From assembly GCF_002288925.2 (NCBI RefSeq), contig NW_022098000.1, positions 20,319,671 through 20,383,670 of the forward strand: a stretch of DNA of 64,000 bases. Reading direction: 5' to 3'. Below are positions 56,531 through 64,000 of the stretch, one piece after another; the stretch's first letter is position 1; the number at the start of each line of letters is the position of its first letter. The notes beneath the pieces are model-generated. The model searched no databases. It saw only the letters and a list, made by a program, of their open reading frames with translations, and had not been told where the DNA came from. Origin of the DNA: Delphinapterus leucas. Its lineage: Eukaryota > Chordata > Mammalia > Artiodactyla > Monodontidae. A program made the position numbers and the translations under genes.

Positions 56531-57724
56531 AGTGGCAGAAGGCAGGGCTGGAGGACAGTTCACAGGCCTGGGTCTTTGGTTTCTGTAAGTCACCTATGGG
56601 AGCTGGGAACTGGTCCTTTGCATATTCCTTTTCTGAAGGGGAGCGGTGGGGACTTAACAGCCACCACAAGGAAGGAGCAGGACAGGCGCTGTAGGCACGG
56701 GAGCCCAAAGCCTTCATCTTGCACATTGGTCTCTAATGAAGCTGTTGTCACGTTTCTATCCTCTCCGCCCTGTAGGAAAACCCTGCGACACTGGGGGACC
56801 TTGTTAAAAGAGATGCTGTAGCAGGAGGCGCAGTGCAGGGAGCTCTCCGCACCCCCGTGACTGCTCTGTGGTTACTCCCTCCAGCGGGTCCCTCCTCCAC
56901 TGTCCTCCCCACAGCTCTCCCACTTGCACTTTCACTAAAAATAAATCTCCCACTAGCTCCACCACGGTCTTCTGAACGGGCACAGCGATAAATTGAATTT
57001 CCAGCTTACATTAGAGCTTGGCAAGTGGAGAAGGAATTTTACAAGGGCTGTTCATCTGTGCCTCTCAAACTAGTGATTGTTCCCAGCAACAGAGAAGAGG
57101 GGCTCCTGCTCCCCTGATTCCTTGTATTTTCTTCCTGGTGGAGTCAGATTTGCATTCTCTTCTAATCCAGTCAGACTGCCAGGGCCAGGCCCCCAGGGCA
57201 TGGATTCTGAGTTCTGTAGGGTCTGTGCCTGGGAGAGCTGCTGGTATAAAACTCGCAGGGGGCCTGGGAGGCTGGCTTTTAATCCCCAGCTGGGCCTTGG
57301 TATTTTTTTCTCCTTAAGGGCAGCAGGGTTATCGGAGCTGAGAGAAGGGTGACAGATAAGTTCCGTAATTCATTTCACCCCACTTTGCACAAACTATGAA
57401 TGTCTTTGTCACTTATTTTTGCTCCTGAGAGCAAACTGATTATTTTGACAATCATCACCTACCACCTGGAATTTAGCATCCCAGATGAACTTGGATGAGG
57501 CTCCAGAATAGAACTGCTACCAGTAACAATGGCAGGAGATGTTACGCATGTATATTTAAGAGCTTCACTGGAAGATCTATCAAGTGTGTTACCAGATAAA
57601 AATCCAGTTGATTCTTATGCATATGAACTTAGAAAATCACTGGTGAGGACCTACAGAATGAAAATACCCATTTTACAGATGATAATAGAACTAGTAGGCA
57701 GTTGATCTGAGGTTTGGAAGATGG
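56531..57724. other. Unique DNA, GC-richer 56.5-57.35 kb
   Basis: A TATA-like gtataaaa lies at 57243-57250. Frames of 91-105 codons on both strands show no motif. A faint antisense MIR may lie at 57660-57720 (cccattttacagatgataat). Confidence 0.35.
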
Positions 57725-58110
57725 ATAGGGGTATTGGTCAGAATAAGCTACTATAATAACCCCATGATCTTGGTGGCTTAACATAGTGAAGTGTTAATTC
57801 TTGATTAAGTTGATTCATCACAGGTCAACAGAGAGATTTTACTATTGCATTCATCAGGCAAGCAAGCTCCTTCCATCTCCTTCTGTGGTCTTGGGACTCC
57901 TCTACTGAATTTCATTCGAGTATAAGAAAAGAGAGTGTAGAGAGACATGTATATCCCAAAACACCTCACATATGACTTCTGATCATGTACCTGTCTTCTG
58001 TCTTACTTCTGCTCATGTTTCATTGGTGAGACTGAGTCATGCACCATAGCCCCTACGTGGGCGTCCAGGACATGGAGGCCAGCAGTGTGCTAAGAAAGTA
58101 GAGGAGAACA
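57725..58110. mobile_element. Ancient interspersed repeat, family not named (weak)
   Basis: attggtcagaataagctact, ataaccccatgatcttggtg and gcttaacatagtgaagtgtt resemble a MER-class element that I cannot name. Confidence 0.4.
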
Positions 58111-58564
58111 CGGATATTATTGAGCACTAAGCTTGTCTCTTAGAGAAAGTACTGGGTAGTCATTTTAGGAGAAGAGAATAACGAGTACAAAAGAATCAGC
58201 AGGAGCTTTCAGAGGTCAAATGAAGAAGAATCATTAGTTAACTGAAAAATAAAGAGTATGGGAAGGCAAGTTATAGGGTATGTGGAGAAGTATCTTGCAT
58301 AGCTTTCAATGATATTCTCAGTGTTGATGGATGATTGTTGGACACTATTGACCTATTAAAGTCTTCTCAAAACTTGAATTATTCAGTGACAGTTTCCTGA
58401 TTATAAAATAGTGAGCGTAGAGTAGAAATTTTAGACAATGTGGAAACTACAAAGACCAAATTTCAAATCCCCTGTACTTTTAGGAAAAACTATCAATATT
58501 TTAATAAGTGAGAACAAGGCCTGTGGACTCAAACCATTTGGGTTTTTGTTATTTATTTCTTCAT

Positions 58565-58715
58565 CACTTACCAGCTGGGTAATCCTGGGCAAGTTACTTT
58601 GACTCCATGTGCACATTTATTCATCTGACAATTATTGTGAGGATGAAATGAGAAAACACACATAAAGGAATCAGAACAGTGCTTCTGCATGATAAGAACT
58701 CAATAAATGTTAAAT
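58565..58715 (+). mobile_element. MIR fragment
   Basis: ttaccagctgggtaatcctg, ggcaagttactttgactcca, gtgaggatgaaatgagaaaa and gaactcaataaatgttaaat are in sense MIR order. Confidence 0.85.
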
Positions 58716-58739
58716 ATTATTATACTGTGAGCACTTTTT

Positions 58740-59170
58740 CTATGTTATTACACGTTTTTTTCAACTAGGCAAGATTCCCATAGATGTGCTTATTATAATG
58801 TATTTAACCAACATCTTGTTATTAGGGATTTAGTTTGTTTCTTTTCATACTGTGAGTGTGTATATGTGTGTGTATATATGAGTTTCAAAGTTGCTTGTAT
58901 CCTTCTTTATTTCTATAAGATAAATTATAAGATTACCAGATCAACAGCATATTTTTAAGCCCCTTAACATATAATACTTAAATTGCCCTCCAGAATTGTT
59001 GTGCCATTAATACTTTCACTAGCACAGTATGAGAAATTCAGTTTCCCGTCCTCTCTCCAACCTGTGTTAATATTCAAATACTTTGAAGGTGAAGATGGTA
59101 TCTTATTTCATAGAATTTTTGGATTCTGGTAAACCAAAATATGTGATGATATTAACCATGCCTATTTGTT
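58740..59170 (-). mobile_element. Old L1/HAL1-like fragment, antisense
   Basis: ttcatactgtgagtgtgtat, taaattgccctccagaattg and tactttcactagcacagtat match antisense old L1 3' ORF2 layout. Diverged. Confidence 0.55.
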
Positions 59171-60294
59171 AACATGTTAGTTAGACTTTTCAACTGTACG
59201 TGCATTTGAAAAGAGGACTCCCTAGACTAAGTGGGGTTTATGAATCTAAAGTAAAGTAAAGTAAAAGTTTTAGCTGGACATTTGGGGATATATTTTGGGC
59301 CCTTCAATCATGTTAGATGGAAACCATCTGAAATTCATTTCTTCAATCCAATTCCTTATTTCATGTGCCAGACTCTATCTAGAACACTAGCTTTAGAGAA
59401 TTACATGCTTAGAGCTGGACAGAGCTTTACAAGAAATTGTGGGCCAGATAAGTCTTCCCATTACAAATCACGCCAGCTCTAATAGTTTCCGGAGGAGCAA
59501 ACGATTTAAGGTGAGCAGCTGTTTGAGATGTCTCTAGGTACTACTTCCCACTAATCTATGGCCATCACACTACTTTTCAGGACTATTTGAAAACAAAATG
59601 ACAAAGATGCTGTTGCCTTCAATTCCAAACTACCTGTAGGGGTTCATATCCTCTTCCAGGATTTGAGGAGACACTGATGGTAGGAATGTTGGTTTCTGAG
59701 TGTTACAACTACCTCTTATCAAAGCACCAAGTGGTTTTGTTTACTTCCTGAGTATGATTCAATAATGCAATTCAGGCAAGTTGCAAATTCCTTGTGGCAA
59801 TTCCTATGAGGACTTCCAAAACCAAAAACCAGGTGTTACCCATAAATGCCTGTAAATTACTCAAACATTAAATTCCCCCCATCAGAGAAAAAAGAGGGAT
59901 CCAGTAACAGAGGATTTTACCCATGTTATCTTCAAATAATAAAACAGGACCACACACTTTCCTAAAACCAATATAATGAGAGTATGTCTCTGTGAAACCT
60001 AAATACTCATTTAGAAAGAGAATCATTCAATCTGTTTGCAAAATTGTTTGGAGTAGTTTTTACTGAATTGACTTAAAAAAAAAAAAGACCCTGCATTTTC
60101 TGAAACAATGGCTGTTTGGCATTAGAGGATTATAACATATGCCAAAGATCAGCAAACTTTGTCGAAAGATAATATATAAAAAGTACTGTGCCCAGTGCCA
60201 TAACTTTTAGCTAGTATTATTATTTCTCATTAATTGTACCGTGTTTTACTCCAGACATAAGGCATACTTTGGATGAAGTTGAAAAAGAAAATAA
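59171..60294. other. Unique DNA, nothing recognised
   Basis: A small (AAAGT)n run lies at about 59250-59270. No gene. Confidence 0.4.
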
Positions 60295-60455
60295 TAAAAG
60301 AAGAGGAAGTGTAGAAATGGGAGACTGGCAATCATGGGGAGGAGGGAGAGGAGGAGCAAAGCAAAGGAAGGAAGGAAGAAGGGATGAAGGAAGGAAGGAA
60401 GAAGGGATGAAGGAAGGAAAGAAGAATGAAAGGAAGGGAAGAGAAAAAACATACC
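60295..60455. repeat. Polypurine tract with (GGAA)n and a 31-33 bp repeat
   Basis: About 160 bp that is almost all purine on the plus strand. At 60362-60420 the unit ggaaggaaggaagaagggatga occurs twice in tandem. Reading frames here (GGRGGAKQRKEGRR on plus, and a serine/leucine/phenylalanine-rich one on minus) are repeat translations. Confidence 0.85.
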
Positions 60456-61464
60456 ATTCCCTCTAGACCCCGACTTTTGAATAAGGAATGGAATGACTTT
60501 GTATATCCCCCCTTCCCCTCCTAAACCCTCTGCAGCACATACACATGCAACCCTCCCCCACATTGAAAAGACATATGAGCCTTCAGTAATAATGAGTGGA
60601 CAGAGCAGTGGAAGGAGTTATCTACCTTCACTGCAGGAGTTCTCAGGAAAAGTCATTTGTCTTTTCTCAAATGGTCATAAATAACACCATGCTCCAGGTG
60701 TTTAAAGACTCTGAAACAATTACCTTCTATTCTCTCCCAACCCCAAATCATAGAGAATTATCAACTTGGAATGACTTTCTGCTTGGCATGTCCATTTTTA
60801 TCTACTCCCATTTTTAATTAATGATGGGTGTTACAAGAATGGTTCTTACGACTCTATGGGCAGAAAAATAAAATATGGCACTTTCTTTCTTAAAGAAAAG
60901 AGGAATTAATGGAGAGGTATTAATTAAGTGGGACCAGTTAAGTTAGCACATCGTGTTCAAGATTTTGCAAGCTCTATTAAGGAAAAAAAAATTAAGGAGA
61001 TTTCAAAATAACTGAGTTCCTTATGTTTTCTGAAGGCACTCACCTCGACTGCGCTGTGTTAATTTTCCCAGTAGATTACTTATACATAATGCCCACTCAT
61101 GGCAAGAAAACAGAAACAAAAATATCTCAGTAAATGGCCTAATCAATTAAGTTGCCTGAATCAGAATGCTGGGAGTTACACCTGATAGAGCTTTCTTTCA
61201 TAGGCTCTCTCATGAAGTCCAGTCCATTTTTCTGCTAGAGTAGCTCTCCTATCTGTCCATTACACCAGACCCTCTTCAAACTACCACCATCCCTCACCTA
61301 TTGCACTGTTACAACCTTCTTGGTGCCTGTACCCTCCCATCTGTTTTGAAGCCAGAATGATCCTTTGAATGTATTAAAAGGAAGCTTATATTTAAGGTGA
61401 TACTTAAAGTTACTTAAATTTGAAGCAACTTTCCAGTGCTTTTAGAATAAAGACCTACATCTTT
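60456..61464. other. Unique DNA, nothing recognised
   Basis: No supported gene or repeat. Confidence 0.4.
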
Positions 61465-61476
61465 AAGATGACTATG

Positions 61477-61747
61477 GACTACCAAATGTAAAATAGATAG
61501 CTAGTGGGAAGCAGCTGCATAGCACGGGGAGATCAGCTCGGTGCTTTGTGTCCACCTAGAGGGGTGGGATAGGGAAGGTGGGAGGGAGACACAAGAGGGA
61601 GGGGATATGGGGATATATGTATATGTAGAGCTGATTCACTTTGTTATGCAGCAGAAACCAACACACCGTTGTAAAGCAATTATACTCCAATAAAGATGTT
61701 AAAAAAAAAACTTAGGTTAAAATAATAAAAAAACTAATAGAAAAAAA
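61477..61747 (+). mobile_element. 5'-truncated L1 3' end with perfect TSD
   Basis: ccaaatgtaaaatagatagc, tagtgggaagcagctgcata, ggtgggatagggaaggtggg and gctgattcactttgttatgc, then ccaataaagatgtt and a long interrupted A-rich tail. A perfect 12 bp TSD, aagatgactatg, lies at 61465-61476 and 61748-61759. It belongs to the same L1 subtype as the twin-primed copy (44219-44456 is clearly alike). Confidence 0.95.
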
Positions 61748-61899
61748 AAGATGACTATGAAGTCCTGCCTTCTCAAATCTCTGTCTCTCCCTCCAGCCCA
61801 TTTTACACCACTCTACACCTTAAAGTTTCACTTCTCAGAGAGTTTATTTCTTTCTACATACTGTTCATTTCTTTTATGGTACATATCTCATGAGGTCAT

Positions 61900-62225
61900 T
61901 GTGTATGTATTTATTTGTTTATTTATCAGTTGCCTTCTTTTCCAGTTTTGGAAAATGGTGAATAGTGCTGCTATACCCGTGTATAGGTTTTTTTAGTGAG
62001 TGCGAGTTTTCTTTTTTCTAAGGTAAATACCCAGGGGTGTGATTGCTGGATCATTTGATGAATATATGATCCATTTTCTAAGAAACTGACAAACTATTTT
62101 CCTGAGTGGTTGTACATTTTTGTATTCCCACCAGGGATGTGTGAGAGAGCTAGTTGCTGGCCATCTTCTTCAGCACTTGGTTCTGTATAATTTATTTTAA
62201 CCATTCTACTAGGCGTGCTACTATG
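61900..62225 (-). mobile_element. L1 3' ORF2 fragment, antisense
   Basis: ggtgaatagtgctgctatac, tacccaggggtgtgattgct, ctgacaaactattttcctga and gtattcccaccagggatgtg are antisense L1. Confidence 0.8.
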
Positions 62226-62229
62226 GATA

Positions 62230-62335
62230 CTATTTGATTTTTACAGGAAACTAGAGTGTTAAGAAACATGCCCAAGGTCATACAACTGATTCACACAAAA
62301 AAGTCTAGATTAGAACTCAGGCCCACTCACTCTCC
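62230..62335 (-). mobile_element. MIR fragment, antisense
   Basis: tacaggaaactagagtgtta, acatgcccaaggtcatacaa and gattagaactcaggcccact are reversed MIR. Confidence 0.72.
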
Positions 62336-62614
62336 ATTGTTGAATGATTCATTATATGCTAGCTCAGCTTTGAAGGGCAAATGGGACTAATTTACATAAT
62401 TTAGTTAATTTACTGCATGAATCAAATTCTATTTAAACTTTAACACTGAAGTGTAGTTATTGATGACTGTAGCCCTCCTGTTATAAATATGGGTCTGTAA
62501 ATTAGCATTGACTCAAACTGGGTTCTTGAAATTAAATGCAGGCTATATTACTTTCAAACATTGATGTAAAATTCAAATACATAGTCCTTTTTTTTTTTTT
62601 AAGATTATGGGGAA
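62336..62614. other. Unique AT-rich DNA
   Basis: Nothing recognised. Confidence 0.4.
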
Positions 62615-62735
62615 ATGTTCACTGGGAGTCAGAAAACTGGGTTCAAGTTTTTCAACTAACCGAATGATATTAGTTTCTGAAGTTTCTGAGCATTTGTTTC
62701 TTTACCCATAAATTGAAGAAATAATGGCTAGTGAT
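62615..62735 (+). mobile_element. MIR fragment
   Basis: gggagtcagaaaactgggtt, caagtttttcaactaaccga and tgtttctttacccataaatt are in sense MIR order. Confidence 0.65.
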
Positions 62736-62794
62736 CTTGGAGCTCCTTTTGTTTTTTCATATTCAAAAATCTTTAGTATTTATATAGATGGTTT

Positions 62795-63145
62795 ATTTTT
62801 AAATTGAAGTATAGTTGATTTACCATGATGTGTTAGTTTTAGGTGTACAGCAAATCAGTTATACGTATACATATACCCACTCAGTTATACATATATACAG
62901 TTTTATATATACGTGTATATATATATATTTATATTTATATATACTTTTTGCAGATTCTTTTCCATTACAGGTTATTACAAGATATTGAATATAGTTCCCT
63001 GTGGTATACAGTAGGACCTTGTCATTTGTCTGTTTTATGTTTAGTAGTGTATAACTGTTAATCCCAAACTGCTAATTTATCTCTCCCCACCATTTCCCCT
63101 TTGGTGACCTTAAGTTTGTTTTCTATCTGTGTTGGAGCTTCTTTT
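62795..63145 (-). mobile_element. L1 3' UTR, antisense
   Basis: aattgaagtatagttgattt, ttttaggtgtacagcaaatc, the TATATA tract at about 62895-62945, aagatattgaatatagttcc, atacagtaggaccttgtcat and accttaagtttgttttctat are the full antisense L1 3' UTR. Confidence 0.9.
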
Positions 63146-64000
63146 TTTTTATTGGTTCCTATATGCTTCAGTTTTGCTTACAGACACTTGTGACTAATGA
63201 AAGCCAAAAAAAAAGTTCAAAAACTTTTTTTGAATTGATAATAAAATGAAGAAAGTGATTTAATTAATTATATTCAAAAAAATTTCCCTTCTACTTCTAT
63301 TGCCTCAAGTTCTTTTTTGCCTGGACTACATGTATTAACTATTTGATTGCATAACACGTACCTAGAGAATTTTCTTCATGTGAACAATTTATAAACAGTA
63401 TTTGCATAGTAGTTAATTCTTGCCATTTGAAGTTTCCATTGCCAACATTGTTATTCCTTAAAAATTATTTTTTCCTCAGTCAGCAGGACTTGACTGCAGG
63501 GTCTTTTTGCGAGGATGGTGATTCTGTTAATATGAGTTCATCCTCAGTACTCATCTTGCACTCGCCTTTCATCTACTTATCTTTTCATTTAAAATTTATT
63601 GTTCTATTGTTGTAGAGTCAATATTAAATAACAAATATTAGTGTCGAGTGGATTCCTTCTCAAGGTTTCAAACGTTTGTCCAAGTCTTCCTTGAATAAAA
63701 ATACCTCATACATTTAATTTATTATTTATTTCATATCTGAATCTAATGGGATTTTTTTGTCACAATTTTCCCCCTTTTGGAAAGTCACTAGGGAGTTATA
63801 TAGGCTTCCTTGTGTTTTTAATAAATTTCATATTCTGTGAAAAGTATCAGGAAATGGAAAAAGTACCATAAACCAAGTATTTACATTTAGGTATTCACAT
63901 ATGTGTGCATTATTGCTAGCACTTGGTTCCTACAGTACACCCATTATATGTAAAATTATACAGTAAAAGATAAACTGTATATAACTATACATATCTTAGG
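63146..64000. other. Unique AT-rich DNA, nothing recognised
   Basis: No supported gene or repeat to the end of the window. Confidence 0.4.

Noticed and set aside
57243..57250. TATA-box-like gtataaaa
   Set aside because: Isolated motif without other core-promoter support or a downstream gene.
60362..60420. Short direct repeats considered as a CRISPR-like array
   Set aside because: Simple-sequence purine repeats without unique spacers, in a mammalian genome.

Overview
This is a gene-poor stretch of mammalian chromosome, almost certainly from a cetacean (whale or dolphin). The clearest marker is a tRNA-Glu-derived CHR SINE: short copies sit at nine loci and one longer, older subtype copy is also present. 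Most are flanked by clean target-site duplications (TSDs). The remaining repeats are typical of placental mammals: L1, L2, MIR, MLT1/MaLR LTRs, MER2/Tigger, MER5A and a CR1/L3 relic. There is no bacterial, organellar or viral gene content, and I see no intact protein-coding gene. The long reading frames are L1 ORF2 remnants, SINE-derived frames or chance frames in intergenic or intronic DNA.

Layout: 332-4620 is a long, decayed antisense L1 with a CHR SINE nested inside it, followed by CA/GA microsatellites. 4.7-16 kb is mostly unique DNA with MIR/L2 fragments, two L1 3' ends with perfect TSDs, a near-perfect inverted repeat (10890-11037 and 12629-12776), and a GC-richer block at 14.1-15.1 kb with a CTCF-like motif. 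16.4-22 kb holds a Tigger/MER2 relic, L2, and two antisense L1s (one split by a SINE). 22-30 kb holds an MLT1 LTR, L2, an old L1 and SINEs. 30.4-33.6 kb holds a second, older inverted duplication with about 145 bp arms enclosing two SINEs. 34.7-35.2 kb is a TSD-flanked processed pseudogene that I recognise as PNPLA4. 35.3-37.7 kb holds MLT1-class LTRs. 38.7-39.2 kb contains a 100-N assembly gap inside a duplicated SINE. 41.8-44.5 kb is a 2.6 kb L1 whose 5' part is inverted (twin priming). 45-64 kb holds a short minisatellite, SINE and L1 tails, an L2 split by an MLT1 LTR, a CR1/L3 reverse-transcriptase relic, MER5A, MER53-like and MIR relics, a polypurine tract and more L1 3' ends.

Nothing here works together as a pathway. 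What can be read is a history of layered insertions: L3/L2/MIR oldest, then DNA transposons and MLT1, then L1, then CHR SINEs and late L1 copies. Two inverted duplications and one retrocopy were added along the way. The most unusual items are the two inverted duplications, the first with only 2 mismatches in 148 bp, and the palindromic artefact-like junction at the gap. Family names are from recognition of consensus-like sequence, not from a database search, and boundaries without a TSD are approximate to tens of bases.
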